Below, one piece after another: positions 35,978-48,356 of a DNA stretch of 64,000 nucleotides. The number at the start of each line of letters is the position of its first letter. The first letter of the stretch is position 1. Made by a program: the position numbers and the translations under genes. This stretch comes from an uncultured Coriobacteriaceae bacterium (GTDB lineage Bacteria; Actinomycetota; Coriobacteriia; Coriobacteriales; Eggerthellaceae), in the NCBI GenBank assembly GCA_902768975.1, contig CACXMZ010000005.1:124001-188000 (forward strand). Direction: 5' to 3'. The notes under the pieces were generated by a model. It did no database searches. It was not told where the DNA came from and was given only the letters and a program-made list of their open reading frames with translations.

Positions 35978-38797
35978 ATGGCCCAGGAAAGCATAATTAT
36001 CAAAGGTGCTCGTGAGCACAATTTAAAAAATATCGACGTAGAAATTCCCCGCGATAAGTTCGTGGTAATAACAGGTCTTTCCGGTTCGGGGAAAAGTTCC
36101 CTTGCCTTCGACACCATCTATGCTGAAGGGCAACGCCGCTATGTCGAGTCACTTTCAAGCTATGCGCGTATGTTCTTGGGCCAAATGAGCAAACCCGACG
36201 TGGACAGTATTGACGGCCTTTCCCCAGCGGTTTCCATCGACCAGAAAACTACGAGCAAGAACCCACGCTCGACGGTTGGAACGGTCACAGAAATATACGA
36301 CTATCTACGCCTGCTTTTTGCACGCGTGGGTGTTCCTCATTGTCCTGAATGCGGCCGCGAAATACGCAGCGCCACCACCGACCAAGTTACCGACGAAATA
36401 TTAAAGCTCGGTGAAGGGAAGAAGGCTCTTATTCTTGCCCCTGTCGTGGTAGGACGTAAAGGTGAATTTACCAAGCTCATTGACGACTTGCGTAAAGAAG
36501 GTTTTGCGCGAGTTCGCGTAGACGGGGAAGTGCGCCGCCTCGACGAAGACGACATTAAGCTCAACAAGAAATTCAAGCACACGATTGAAGTAGTGACGGA
36601 CCGTGTAGTGCTCAAGGCCGACGCGACAACGCGTATTGCTGAAGCCGTTGAACTTGCCACAAAGCTTGCCGAAGGTCGTGTAAGCGTCCTCCTTGTCGAC
36701 GAAGACGACGAGCTGCATAACTTCAGTCTGGCGCTTTCATGCCCCGAGCATGGCCATTCCATCGACGAACTTCAGCCGCGCGACTTTAGCTTTAATGCAC
36801 CTTATGGTGCCTGCCCCGACTGTCTGGGTATTGGTAGCAGGGACGAAGTCGACCCTTCGCTTGTTATCCCAGATCCTTCGCTTTCATTAAACGAAGGAGT
36901 GGTTGCCCCCTTTACTACCGGTAATTACTACCCGCAGGTTCTTCGTGCGGTAGCCAATCATTTAGGCTACGACGCAGACACACCTTGGGAAGATATGAAG
37001 CGTAAAGCACAGGACGCCCTGCTCTTTGGCATTCCCAATGAAAAGATCCGTGTTGACTACGTCACGGTGGATGGGCGTGAAACCTATTGGTTCATTGACT
37101 GGGAAGGCATTTGTGCTGCCGTCATGAACCGTTATCACGACGCTTCTTCAGACCGCCAGCGTGAAAAGCTCGAACAGTACTTCAGCATTATTCCTTGTGC
37201 TACCTGCGGCGGAAAGCGTCTTAAGCCTGAAATCCTTGCGGTTACCATCAATGGGAAGAACATACACGAAGTGTGCGAGATGAGCGCTCTTGAATCGCTT
37301 AACTTCTTTGAAACGCTTGTCTTTGAAGGCACCGACGAACAGATAGCTACTCCCATTGTTAAAGAAATTCGCACACGCCTCAAGTTTCTTGTTGACGTAG
37401 GGCTTGACTATCTTACGCTTGAACGCGCTACGTCCACACTGTCTGGCGGCGAAGCCCAGCGTATTCGCCTTGCCACGCAGATTGGTGCTGGCCTCATGGG
37501 CGTCCTTTATATTTTGGATGAGCCTTCCATTGGTCTGCATCAGCGCGACAACGAACGTCTAATTTCGACGCTCGAACGCCTGCGCGACTTAGGTAATACC
37601 GTTATCGTAGTTGAACACGACGAAGAAACCATCCGTCGTGCCGACTACGTGCTCGACATTGGCCCAGGCGCGGGCGAGGCTGGTGGCGACGTTGTTGCCA
37701 AGGGTACGCCCAAGGAGTTAATGAAGCAAAGCTCGATCACGTCTGACTATCTTACAGGCAAGCGTGAAATTCCTATTCCCGCTACACGACGCAAGCCAAA
37801 GCGGGGCGCAATTACTATTACGGACGTAGTCGAAAATAATTTAAAGGACGTCAGCATAGACATTCCTATCGGCACCTTTACTGTGGTCACGGGTGTTTCA
37901 GGAAGCGGGAAGAGTTCGCTTATTACCGACACCCTGGCTCCTGCTCTAGCAAATCGCGTGAACCATGCGCGTAGGCGCACGGGGCGTTACGGCAAGCTCA
38001 AAGGTATAGACAAGCTTGACAAAGTGGTTAACATCGACCAGTCGCCCATTGGGCGCACGCCCCGTTCAAATCCTGCGACCTACGTGGGGCTCTGGGACGA
38101 CATTCGTAAGCTCATGGCTTCAACGCGCGAATCTAAGGCGCGTGGCTATAATCCAGGACGCTTTAGTTTTAACGTAGCAGGGGGCCGCTGCGAAGCGTGT
38201 AAGGGCGATGGCCAGATTAAAATCGAAATGCATTTCTTGCCCGACATTTACGTGCCCTGTGACGTATGCAATGGGCAGCGCTATAACCGTGAAACGCTTC
38301 AGGTGACCTATCGTGGCAAGAACGTTTACGAAATCCTCGACATGACCGTCGATGAGGCCCTCGAATTCTTTACGAACATCCCGCAGCTTAAGCGCAAGCT
38401 CCAAACCCTCCACGACGTGGGGCTTGGTTATATTCGCCTCGGGCAACCTGCCACCACGCTTTCAGGTGGCGAAGCGCAGCGCGTAAAACTGTCGAGCGAA
38501 TTGCAGCGCCGTCAAACGGGGAAGACCTTCTATATCCTCGACGAACCTACCACAGGCCTTCATTTTGACGACGTACGCCAGCTCCTTGAAGTGCTTACGC
38601 GCCTCGTTGACGCGGGCAATACGGTACTGGTTATCGAACATAACCTCGACGTCATCAAAAGTGCTGACCATATAATAGACCTCGGTCCCGAAGGTGGGGA
38701 CCGAGGTGGTCAAATCGTATGCTGTGGTACGCCTGAAGAAGTTGCTGCCTGCTACGAAAGCCACACAGGGCGCTTCCTTGCCAATGTACTTCGCTAA
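35978..38797 (+). CDS. uvrA: Excinuclease ABC subunit A
   Basis: Protein of 939 residues, full length for UvrA, the damage-recognising ATPase of nucleotide excision repair. The two nucleotide-binding domains show [14 protein letters not shown] (near 31) and [11 protein letters not shown] (near 641), with signatures [16 protein letters not shown] and [15 protein letters not shown]. Zinc-binding cysteines are visible in [21 protein letters not shown] and CEACKGDGQ...[15 protein letters not shown] at 35931-35936 is a likely -10, giving a leader of about 35 bases with AAGGA before the ATG. I see no clear SOS box. uvrC lies 1.5 kb further on. Confidence 0.97.
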   Translation: MAQESIIIKGAREHNLKNIDVEIPRDKFVVITGLSGSGKSSLAFDTIYAEGQRRYVESLSSYARMFLGQMSKPDVDSIDGLSPAVSIDQKTTSKNPRSTVGTVTEIYDYLRLLFARVGVPHCPECGREIRSATTDQVTDEILKLGEGKKALILAPVVVGRKGEFTKLIDDLRKEGFARVRVDGEVRRLDEDDIKLNKKFKHTIEVVTDRVVLKADATTRIAEAVELATKLAEGRVSVLLVDEDDELHNFSLALSCPEHGHSIDELQPRDFSFNAPYGACPDCLGIGSRDEVDPSLVIPDPSLSLNEGVVAPFTTGNYYPQVLRAVANHLGYDADTPWEDMKRKAQDALLFGIPNEKIRVDYVTVDGRETYWFIDWEGICAAVMNRYHDASSDRQREKLEQYFSIIPCATCGGKRLKPEILAVTINGKNIHEVCEMSALESLNFFETLVFEGTDEQIATPIVKEIRTRLKFLVDVGLDYLTLERATSTLSGGEAQRIRLATQIGAGLMGVLYILDEPSIGLHQRDNERLISTLERLRDLGNTVIVVEHDEETIRRADYVLDIGPGAGEAGGDVVAKGTPKELMKQSSITSDYLTGKREIPIPATRRKPKRGAITITDVVENNLKDVSIDIPIGTFTVVTGVSGSGKSSLITDTLAPALANRVNHARRRTGRYGKLKGIDKLDKVVNIDQSPIGRTPRSNPATYVGLWDDIRKLMASTRESKARGYNPGRFSFNVAGGRCEACKGDGQIKIEMHFLPDIYVPCDVCNGQRYNRETLQVTYRGKNVYEILDMTVDEALEFFTNIPQLKRKLQTLHDVGLGYIRLGQPATTLSGGEAQRVKLSSELQRRQTGKTFYILDEPTTGLHFDDVRQLLEVLTRLVDAGNTVLVIEHNLDVIKSADHIIDLGPEGGDRGGQIVCCGTPEEVAACYESHTGRFLANVLR

Positions 38798-38821
38798 TTG
38801 ATTGTTACCGCCAAGCGGAGT

Positions 38822-38864
38822 AAAACAGCGAAGGTCCAGGCTGCATGCAGCGGAAGGCTGTTTT
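38822..38864. terminator. Hairpin between convergent uvrA and gdhA
   Basis: An outer inverted repeat AAAACAGC/GCTGTTTT (38822-38829 and 38857-38864) encloses a perfect palindrome GCTGCATGCAGC (38840-38851). The outer arms give T runs on both strands, so it can serve as a two-way terminator, with an unusual nested inner hairpin. Confidence 0.7.
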
Positions 38865-38866
38865 GC

Positions 38867-40219
<1,353 letters not shown>

Positions 40220-40260
40220 TCATTGATTATAGAACTTTAAGCTTTCGCCGCACCCGTAGA

Positions 40261-40272
40261 TTCGATATCGAA
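40261..40272. promoter_or_regulatory. 12-bp perfect palindrome in the gdhA-uvrC divergent region
   Basis: TTCGATATCGAA is an exact inverted repeat, 62 bases upstream of gdhA and 31 bases upstream of uvrC. It lies just upstream of both predicted -10 boxes. It has no T run, so it is not a terminator. A dimeric regulator site, most likely for gdhA, is a reasonable guess. Confidence 0.45.
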
Positions 40273-40290
40273 ACAGAATACGCAAGTCGT

Positions 40291-40302
40291 TATAATGCTT
40301 TT
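40291..40302 (+). promoter_or_regulatory. Leaderless-type promoter of uvrC
   Basis: A perfect TATAAT (40291-40296) lies 6 bases before the uvrC ATG. There is no ribosome binding site and no good -35 at 16-18 bases. The predicted transcript would begin at or next to the start codon. Confidence 0.6.
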
Positions 40303-42225
40303 ATGACCACTCTGGACGACATTAAGCAACAACTTTCACGCGTTCCTACCGAACCAGGTGTCTATCTTTGGAAAGACGCCGAAGGCCAGGTTATCTATGT
40401 TGGCAAGGCTAAACAATTGCGCGCGCGTATGCGCCAGTATGTCAATTTTTCCGACGAGCGGGCTAAGATTCCGCGCCTTGTGGAGCAAATTGCGTCCTTT
40501 GAATACATCGTTACCAAGAACGAACACGAGTCGCTCATTTTAGAAAAGAATCTTATCAAGCAATATTCGCCCTACTTTAATGCAGACTTCAAAGACGACA
40601 AAAGCTACCCCTTTATTGCATTAACCAGCGGCGATATGTTTCCCGCGGTTAAGTTCACGCGTGAAAAGCACCGCAGCGATACGACCTATTTTGGCCCCTA
40701 TACCGACAGTCGGGCTGCGCGAAAGCTCATTGAAGTGGCGCGCAGGGTTGTGCCCATCTGTTCGGCTTCGTGTGCGGACTGGCGCCGCCTCAAGCGCGAC
40801 CTTGAACGCAAGAGCCTCGATGACTATACCAAGGAAGAACACAAACCCTGTTTTGACTGCCATGTTGGCATCGGTCCCGGTGCCTGCTGTGGGGCCATAA
40901 CTCCTGAAGAGTATGCAAGGCACGTCGAAAAGGTCGAACGCTTTTTGAAGGGGCATCAAAATGAGTTTATAGAAGAGCTTCGCCAAGAAATGGAAGAAGC
41001 AGCCGAAGAACTCGACTTTGAAAAAGCGTCTCGACTCAAGAATAGAATCGAAACGATTTCAACGCTCGGCGACGCTCAACACGCGGTCTCTACCCGAAAC
41101 CTTAACGCCGACATTATCGGTCTTTACCGCGAAGAAACCATTGCGGGTGCTCATGTTCTTATGGTGCGTGAAGGGCGCGTTCTTAATAGCAACGAATTCA
41201 TTCTTAACAAGGGCCTTGACGTTCCCGACGAAGACCTGCTTCATAACTTTTTGCTGCGCTATTACGACACTACTACGTCTATACCGCGTGAAATTATTTG
41301 CTCCCAGCTTCCTGAAGACGCTGAAGAAATGGCCGAATGGCTTACCGAACGCCTAGAAAATGCCCATGGAGCTAAGCTTCGTTTTATTGTTCCTGAACGC
41401 GGGGAGCGCAGCCACTTGCTTGAAATGGCAGAAGTTAATGCCAAGCATACGCTTATGCGCTACAAGGTTCGCACGAATTACGACGACGCGCGCATTAACG
41501 ACGCCCTTACCCAGCTCGAAAGCGCTCTTGCCCTTGATGCTCCACCTATGCGCATCGAATGTTTTGACATTTCTACGATACACGGTTCATATACTGTTGC
41601 TTCAATGGTGGTATTCACCGGTGGCAAGCCCGACAAAAACCAATATCGTCGCTTTAAGATTCGCGCTGAACTCGACGAAGCGAACGACTTTTTGTCGATG
41701 CAAGAAGTTCTGGGGCGGCGCTATGCGCCCGAACGTATGGCAGACGAACGCTTCGGTTCCAAACCCGACTTGCTCATATTAGACGGGGGGAAACCGCAAT
41801 TAAGTGCTGCCTTAAAACAGCTTTCTGAACTGGGGCTCGAAATACCCGTGGCAGGTCTTGCGAAGCGCGACGAAGAACTCTTTGTTCCCTGGCAGGAAAG
41901 CGGACCCATTGTGCTTCCAAGCGGCTCGAGTTCGCTGTACTTGGTCAAACAAGTGCGCGACGAAGCCCATCGTTTTGCCATCAGTTTTCACCGGCAGTTA
42001 CGCGGGAAAGGCATGAATGCGAGCATTCTCGACGACATTGCTGGCATTGGACCGGTACGCAAGAAGGCATTGCTCAAGGCGTTTAAGAGCTTTAAGGGTT
42101 TGCGCGGGGCAAGCCTTGAAGAACTAAAAGGAGCTCATATCGTTCCAGACGATGTAGCCGAAGAGCTCTATTTAGTTCTGCAGCAGTATAATGAAATGAG
42201 TTCGAAACCGCAGTCAAAGGAGTAG
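40303..42225 (+). CDS. uvrC: Excinuclease ABC subunit C
   Basis: Protein of 640 residues that makes both cuts in nucleotide excision repair. The N-terminal GIY-YIG nuclease is VYLWKDAEGQVIYVGKAKQLRARM (split over about 19-42). A zinc-like cysteine set (CSASC...CFDCHVGIGPGACCG) is near 150-200, the UVR motif is near 235-260, an RNase H-like endonuclease domain holds ECFDISTIHG (near 420) and LLILDGGKPQLSAAL (near 490), and a helix-hairpin-helix end is IAGIGPVRKKALLKAF. The leaderless start is described separately. It heads the rapZ-yvcK-whiA run, a well-known Gram-positive order. Confidence 0.97.
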   Translation: MTTLDDIKQQLSRVPTEPGVYLWKDAEGQVIYVGKAKQLRARMRQYVNFSDERAKIPRLVEQIASFEYIVTKNEHESLILEKNLIKQYSPYFNADFKDDKSYPFIALTSGDMFPAVKFTREKHRSDTTYFGPYTDSRAARKLIEVARRVVPICSASCADWRRLKRDLERKSLDDYTKEEHKPCFDCHVGIGPGACCGAITPEEYARHVEKVERFLKGHQNEFIEELRQEMEEAAEELDFEKASRLKNRIETISTLGDAQHAVSTRNLNADIIGLYREETIAGAHVLMVREGRVLNSNEFILNKGLDVPDEDLLHNFLLRYYDTTTSIPREIICSQLPEDAEEMAEWLTERLENAHGAKLRFIVPERGERSHLLEMAEVNAKHTLMRYKVRTNYDDARINDALTQLESALALDAPPMRIECFDISTIHGSYTVASMVVFTGGKPDKNQYRRFKIRAELDEANDFLSMQEVLGRRYAPERMADERFGSKPDLLILDGGKPQLSAALKQLSELGLEIPVAGLAKRDEELFVPWQESGPIVLPSGSSSLYLVKQVRDEAHRFAISFHRQLRGKGMNASILDDIAGIGPVRKKALLKAFKSFKGLRGASLEELKGAHIVPDDVAEELYLVLQQYNEMSSKPQSKE

Positions 42226-42228
42226 GCT

Positions 42229-43191
42229 TTGCCCAACGAAGTCTTCGAAAACAGCCCAGAAACAAGCGAAAGGGTAGACCTCGTAGTCATAACTGGCATG
42301 AGTGGTGCCGGGCGCACCGAAGCCATGCATAGCTTTGAAGACCTGGGTTACTACTGCATAGATAATTTACCCCCTTCGCTTCTAATTTCTTTGGTAAGCT
42401 CCAAAGACATACCAGGGCAAGGGGAAGGAAAGCCCCATTTGGCCGTGGTATGCGACGCGCGTAATCGCGACTATTTTGTTCAGCTTTCTGGTGAACTTGC
42501 CAAGCTCAATGACCAGGGCATGGAATATCGCATCATCTTCCTTGACTCTTCGGATGAAACACTTCTTTCGCGCTATAAGGCAAGTAGGCGCCGTCACCCC
42601 ATGTGCACCGACAACAAAATGACCATCGCCCAGGGCATAGACGCTGAACGCGCTTTATTGAGTGAATTGCGCGAACTGGCCAATATCATCATCGACACGA
42701 CCGACATGAAGCCGATCGAATTGCGTGAAAAGATTCGTGAAAGCTTTAGCGAAACCCTGCCGCAAAGTGGCTTAGGGATAGTAGTGTATTCCTTTGGCTT
42801 CAAACATGGCATGGCCGAAGACGCCGACATCGTTATCGACGTGCGTTTCTTGCCCAACCCCTACTATGACCCTGAAATGCGCTATATGACCGGCCTTGAA
42901 GACACGGTTAAAAACTTTGTATTGGAACGTAGTGAAACCAAGGAGTTTCTCAAGTCTTGGGAAGAGTTGCTTTCCTGCGTTATGCCAGGTTACGTAACCG
43001 AAGGGAAGCAACAGCTTGCCATTGGCGTGGGTTGCACGGGCGGCCAGCATCGCAGCGTCGTACTCGCAGAAGCAACGGGTGAATACCTTCGCTCCCAGGG
43101 CTACAGGGTCCATGTGAGCCATCGCGACCTTTCGCGAGCCGACACCAAAAAGAAGGTCGAGGAGGGGAGTGCTCATGGCAACACCATTTAA
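42229..43191 (+). CDS. rapZ: RapZ family nucleotide-binding protein
   Basis: Protein of 320 residues of the YvcJ/RapZ family. The N-terminal kinase-like domain has Walker A GMSGAGRTEAM (near 24) and the Walker B-like CIDNLPPSLL. The C-terminal domain has SFGFKHGMAEDADIVIDVRFLPNP and GCTGGQHRSVVLAE, which bind RNA or a phosphosugar in E. coli RapZ. In Gram-positives it hydrolyses nucleotides and affects cell wall metabolism; the exact job here is unknown. The start is TTG at 42229, 6 bases after AAAGGAG. It overlaps yvcK by 17 bases. Confidence 0.95.
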   Translation: MPNEVFENSPETSERVDLVVITGMSGAGRTEAMHSFEDLGYYCIDNLPPSLLISLVSSKDIPGQGEGKPHLAVVCDARNRDYFVQLSGELAKLNDQGMEYRIIFLDSSDETLLSRYKASRRRHPMCTDNKMTIAQGIDAERALLSELRELANIIIDTTDMKPIELREKIRESFSETLPQSGLGIVVYSFGFKHGMAEDADIVIDVRFLPNPYYDPEMRYMTGLEDTVKNFVLERSETKEFLKSWEELLSCVMPGYVTEGKQQLAIGVGCTGGQHRSVVLAEATGEYLRSQGYRVHVSHRDLSRADTKKKVEEGSAHGNTI

Positions 43192-44284
43192 GTACGATCC
43201 TTCAGCCACGGCTGCCTTTCAGGTTATTCGCGACGAAGACCCAGTGGTCAGCAGCACGAGCCCGCTCAAAGCCGTGGTGATTGGCGGCGGAACGGGTGCG
43301 CCTTCTTCCATCCATACGCTGCTTTCCATGGGCCTTGAAACCTCTGCTGTGGTTTCCATGGCAGACGACGGCGGTTCAACGGGCATACTGCGCGAACGCG
43401 CTAAGGTGTCCCCGCCAGGAGACATTCGTAAATGCCTTGTCGCTTTTGCCGCAAACCCCAATGACCCTTATGTGCGGGCATTTAAATATCGCTTCGATTT
43501 TGCCAATAATCACACGCTCGGAAACTTGACCTTGTCGGCCCTTGAAGAAGCTACCGGTTCTTTTCCTGAAGCCATTCGGATTTGTGAACGGATGCTGGGG
43601 GCCCAAGGCCATGTCTACCCGTCAACCCTCGACAATATCGTGCTCTGTGGGCGCACCTGCGACGGCCGTGACATTGAAGGGCAGGCGGATCTTTCCCATT
43701 CCCACACCGCTCTTTCACGCGTGTGGCTCAAAGACCCTGAAGCCCAACCTTACCTTGAAGCTATAAAGGCCATTTGCGAAGCAGACCTTATTGTCCTGGG
43801 TCCAGGTTCGCTCTTTACTTCCATCATTCCTAACCTCTTGGTGCCTGGTGTCTTGGATGCCATTCGTTCTTCGAAGGGCCACACCCTGTTTGTGTGCAGT
43901 TTGGCCGACATGCAGGGTGAAACCTGGGGTCTTTCGGCCGAAGAACATGTCGATGCTCTTCTTTCGCACGGCATGGAAGGCCTGCTCGACTATGTTCTTG
44001 TTCACGCGCCGAAGCCATTACGCGCAGGAGGAACTGAACCGGGTAATTTCGAGCTCATGACGGCAGGGGCAACCTCGGCGACGGAAACGACCGAAGTAAG
44101 TTCGACGACAGCGGTTCGTCCAGTTGCCATAAGCTACGACTCAGCCTACCGCATTCAGGAGCGTGGTCCGGCGGTTATAGCACGCAATCTTGTCGACCCT
44201 CAGCGGCCCACCTGGCATGACCCTCATGCCCTGCGCGACGCTTTTACGGGAGTCTTGGAAGCATGTCATTCACCACGGATGTAA
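43175..44284 (+). CDS. yvcK: YvcK/CofD-like gluconeogenesis and cell-shape factor
   Basis: Protein of about 369 residues. The core begins VVIGGGTGAPSSIHTLLSMG near 30, with VSMADDGGSTGILR, PPGDIRKCLVA, LGNLTLSALEE and LIVLGPGSLFTSIIPNLLV. This is the YvcK (UPF0052/CofD-like) fold that binds UDP-sugars and is needed for growth on gluconeogenic carbon in Bacillus. An N-terminal extension of about 25 residues precedes the core. I use the ATG at 43175, 9 bases after GGAGG; the GTG two codons upstream is possible. It overlaps rapZ and whiA. Confidence 0.94.
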   Translation: MATPFKYDPSATAAFQVIRDEDPVVSSTSPLKAVVIGGGTGAPSSIHTLLSMGLETSAVVSMADDGGSTGILRERAKVSPPGDIRKCLVAFAANPNDPYVRAFKYRFDFANNHTLGNLTLSALEEATGSFPEAIRICERMLGAQGHVYPSTLDNIVLCGRTCDGRDIEGQADLSHSHTALSRVWLKDPEAQPYLEAIKAICEADLIVLGPGSLFTSIIPNLLVPGVLDAIRSSKGHTLFVCSLADMQGETWGLSAEEHVDALLSHGMEGLLDYVLVHAPKPLRAGGTEPGNFELMTAGATSATETTEVSSTTAVRPVAISYDSAYRIQERGPAVIARNLVDPQRPTWHDPHALRDAFTGVLEACHSPRM

Positions 44285-45183
44285 AAGAAGAACTCACGCG
44301 CGTAGCTCCTACCTGCACGCATTGTGACAAGGCCCTTCTTTCTGCCCTAGTGCGCATTGAAGGAACCTTGTTTTTGCTTGGATCGGGGCAGTTCCGCCTT
44401 GAAGTTTCAACGGACTTACCGAGCGCCGCGCGCCTTATCGTTCGCCTTTTGCATGGTATCTATGATTTGCAAACAGAGCTCATAATGCGCCGCAGTGTTT
44501 TGCATAAGACTCCTAATTATTTAATAGAAGTACCTGCCCAGCCCAAGCTCGAAGCTGCCCTTCGCGACCTTGGCGTACTTGGTGAAGGCGGCTTTACGCC
44601 GGGTATCGCCACCCATCTTGTTCAAAAGCGCTGCTGTGCTTCGGCCTATCTACGAGGGGCTTTTTTGGGAAGTGGCTTTATTGCCAACCCGCGCGGTGAC
44701 TTCCATTTTGAAATGACGGTTGAGTCTGAAGCTATGGCGCGCGCCTTGATCGACATCATGAAAGAACGCGGCATTAGTGCAAAAATCATGCAGCGTCGAA
44801 GTAGCCATATTGTCTATCTGAAAAGCGGCACCGCCATTTCAGAGTTTTTGGCATTGGTGGGGGCCCATCAGTGCGCTCTCGCCATGGAAAACGAGCGAGT
44901 TATAAAGAGTGTGCGTAACGATGTTAACCGTCGAGTTAATGCCGAACTTGCCAATCAGCAAAAATCAACCGACGCGAGCGTTGGGCAGATTATGGCCATA
45001 CACGACGTGGTAGACCGTTATGGTATCGACGCCTTACCTGCAGCATTACAAGAGATTATTCGCCTGCGCGTGGCTCACCCAGATGCCACCTTGAAAGAAC
45101 TCGGTGAATTCGCCGACCCGCCTTTGTCAAAATCGGCCGTTGCCCATCGTATGCGCCGAATTGAAGCGCTTGCAAAAGAATAA
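44263..45183 (+). CDS. whiA: Sporulation/division regulator WhiA
   Basis: Protein of 306 residues with a degenerate LAGLIDADG-type N-terminal domain (VKEELTRVAP, LRGAFLGSGFIANP) and a C-terminal helix-turn-helix (LKELGEFADPPLSKSAVAHRMRRIEALA). In Streptomyces WhiA acts with WhiB on division genes; in Bacillus it affects division and metabolism. It is restricted to Gram-positives, which supports the lineage call. It starts 22 bases inside yvcK, so translation is coupled. Confidence 0.96.
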   Translation: MSFTTDVKEELTRVAPTCTHCDKALLSALVRIEGTLFLLGSGQFRLEVSTDLPSAARLIVRLLHGIYDLQTELIMRRSVLHKTPNYLIEVPAQPKLEAALRDLGVLGEGGFTPGIATHLVQKRCCASAYLRGAFLGSGFIANPRGDFHFEMTVESEAMARALIDIMKERGISAKIMQRRSSHIVYLKSGTAISEFLALVGAHQCALAMENERVIKSVRNDVNRRVNAELANQQKSTDASVGQIMAIHDVVDRYGIDALPAALQEIIRLRVAHPDATLKELGEFADPPLSKSAVAHRMRRIEALAKE

Positions 45184-45317
45184 ATACCTTCCTGCTTGCC
45201 CAACTCTTCTGTTTCTTATAAATACCAGTCCAGAAGCCAGAAACACAGGCCATCTCTTGCTTGGCGCCGTTTGCTGTAAAAGACGCATTTACGTCCCATT
45301 TAAGCCTTGCTTTTCGC

Positions 45318-45323
45318 TATACT
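45318..45323 (+). promoter_or_regulatory. Likely -10 box of the glycolytic operon
   Basis: TATACT lies 37 bases before gapA. No convincing -35 sits at the usual distance. The leader of about 30 bases ends with AAGAGAAAAGGGG, the ribosome binding site. The rest of the 177-base gap after whiA shows no gene or structure I can name. Confidence 0.5.
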
Positions 45324-45360
45324 GTGAGTATTAGTTTTCCAAGAGAAAAGGGGACCATAA

Positions 45361-46368
<1,008 letters not shown>

Positions 46369-46390
46369 TTCACGCAGAAAGAGGGTGCAT

Positions 46391-47584
46391 ATGTCGCACA
46401 TTAGGACGCTTGACCAGGCGGATGTTGCTGGTAAGCGCGTTTTGCTACGCGTAGACTTTAACGTACCGCTCCGCGGAAAGACGGTATTAGACGACACGCG
46501 TATTCGCGCCTGTATTCCCACCATTGAATACCTGCTCGAACACGATGCTCGCCTTATCATTTTGAGCCATCTGGGCCGTCCTTCAGGCGAAGGCTATCAA
46601 AAAGAGTTTTCGCTTGGCCCTGCGGCTGCTCGCTTGGAAGAAATCATTGGACGTCCCGTTCAGATGGCGTCTGACGTTATTGGGCCCGACGCCCATGCCA
46701 AGGCGGACGCCCTCCAAGACGGGGAAGTGCTACTGCTTGAAAACCTTCGCTTTGATGCGCGGGAAAAACTCAAGGACCCCACCTTTACCAAGGAACTTGC
46801 TTCCTTGGGCGAAGTGTTTGTAAACGACGCCTTTGGTGCAGCACATCGCGACCATGCGTCCATTTCCGGTATTCCTGAACACTTGCCTTCCTATGCGGGC
46901 CTGCTTTTGCAGAAGGAAGTTCAGACGCTTTCAAGCATGCTCGACAACCCTAAGCGCCCCTTTGTGGCCATTCTGGGTGGCTCGAAGGTTTCTGACAAGG
47001 TTGCGATTATCAATTCGCTCATCGACCGCTGCGACACGCTTATCATCGGCGGTGGCATGTGCTTTACCTTCTTGCTTGCCCAGGGCAAACCTGTAGGCAA
47101 CAGCCTGAAAGAACTAGAATGGATTGGCCGTGCGGCATTAATGCTTGAACATGCTGAACAGAAGGGCGTTAAGATCCTCCTTCCGGTTGACGTCGTTGCA
47201 GCAGACCGTTTTTCGCCTGACGCCGCCACGGTTACTGTCGACATCGACAGCATTCCGGAAGACATGATGGGCATGGACATAGGGCCTGAAACCGACAAGC
47301 TCTTTACCGAAGCAATTCAAGGCGCTGGCACCGTGTTCTGGAATGGCCCCATGGGCGTTTTTGAAATGGATGCCTTTGCTGCTGGCACGCGTGAAGTTGC
47401 CATTGCTTGCGCCGAAAACGCTTCGGCCGACACCATCATCGGCGGTGGCGACAGCGTTTCTGCCGTCAATAAGTTTGGCCTGGCCGACAAAATGACATTC
47501 ATTTCTACGGGCGGTGGGGCATCCATGAAACTTGTTGAAGGTTCTCCCATGCCTGGCGTTGAAGTCTTAAAGGAAGGTGAGTAA
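46391..47584 (+). CDS. pgk: Phosphoglycerate kinase
   Basis: Protein of about 397 residues that makes ATP from 1,3-bisphosphoglycerate. It shows RVLLRVDFNVPL near 16, LSHLGRPSG near 60, the ENLRF stretch, FVNDAFGAAHRDHASISG, and the C-terminal GGGDSVSAV and STGGGASMKLVEG. I use the ATG at 46391, which follows AAAGAGGG at good spacing; a GTG two codons upstream would overlap that site. It is 22 bases from gapA and one base from tpiA. Confidence 0.97.
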   Translation: MSHIRTLDQADVAGKRVLLRVDFNVPLRGKTVLDDTRIRACIPTIEYLLEHDARLIILSHLGRPSGEGYQKEFSLGPAAARLEEIIGRPVQMASDVIGPDAHAKADALQDGEVLLLENLRFDAREKLKDPTFTKELASLGEVFVNDAFGAAHRDHASISGIPEHLPSYAGLLLQKEVQTLSSMLDNPKRPFVAILGGSKVSDKVAIINSLIDRCDTLIIGGGMCFTFLLAQGKPVGNSLKELEWIGRAALMLEHAEQKGVKILLPVDVVAADRFSPDAATVTVDIDSIPEDMMGMDIGPETDKLFTEAIQGAGTVFWNGPMGVFEMDAFAAGTREVAIACAENASADTIIGGGDSVSAVNKFGLADKMTFISTGGGASMKLVEGSPMPGVEVLKEGE

Positions 47585-47585
47585 T

Positions 47586-48353
47586 ATGCGCAAAGCATTA
47601 ATGGCCGGCAATTGGAAGATGAACAAGACCTGGGCTGAAACGGTTGTACTAGCCCAGCATATTTCAAACCAAAGCACGGAACAATGGTCCGACCTCGACG
47701 TGGTGCTTTGCCCGGCCATGCCTAATATTAAGGCGGCTTATTCTGTCCTCGAATTCGACCATGCTCCCATTGCGGTAGGCGCCCAAAACGTTCACTGGGA
47801 AGAAAGCGGTGCCTACACGGGTGAAGCAAGTGTGGGCATGCTTGCGGAACTGGGTGCAAAATATTGCATCGTCGGTCATTCTGAGCGCCGTGAATACTTT
47901 GCTGAAACCGACGAAGCGGTTAACAAGAAGGCCAAGGCGCTCATCGCAGGGGGGCTTATTCCTATTATTTGCGTGGGCGAGTCCTTAGGTATTCGCGATG
48001 ACGGTAGTTTTATAGACTACGTGTGTGCCCAAGTCCGCGCTGCTCTTGCAGGGCTTGAAGGCTCGAATGTTGCAAAGAGCGTTATTGCCTACGAACCTAT
48101 TTGGGCCATTGGCACAGGCCGCACTGCCACCCCTGAACAAGCACAGGAAGTCTGCGCTGCCATTCGTGCAACAGTTGCTGAAATGTTTGACACAGAAACG
48201 GCCGAAGCTATTCGTGTTCTATATGGCGGCTCTATGAAGCCCGAAAACGTCGCAGGCCTTATGGAAAAGCCCGACATTGACGGTGGCCTCATTGGCGGCG
48301 CGGCGCTTGAAGCTGAAAGCTTTGTCTACTTGGTTAACGCTTGTTTGGACTAG
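47586..48353 (+). CDS. tpiA: Triosephosphate isomerase
   Basis: Protein of 255 residues, a TIM barrel that interconverts the two triose phosphates. It starts RKALMAGNWKMNKT with the active Lys, has IVGHSERREYFAE with the catalytic His, AYEPIWAIGTGRTA with the catalytic Glu, and the phosphate-binding LYGGSMKPEN and GLIGGAALE. The ATG at 47586 sits one base after the pgk stop, with GGAAGG in the pgk end as its ribosome site. Confidence 0.97.
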   Translation: MRKALMAGNWKMNKTWAETVVLAQHISNQSTEQWSDLDVVLCPAMPNIKAAYSVLEFDHAPIAVGAQNVHWEESGAYTGEASVGMLAELGAKYCIVGHSERREYFAETDEAVNKKAKALIAGGLIPIICVGESLGIRDDGSFIDYVCAQVRAALAGLEGSNVAKSVIAYEPIWAIGTGRTATPEQAQEVCAAIRATVAEMFDTETAEAIRVLYGGSMKPENVAGLMEKPDIDGGLIGGAALEAESFVYLVNACLD

Positions 48354-48356
48354 GGT

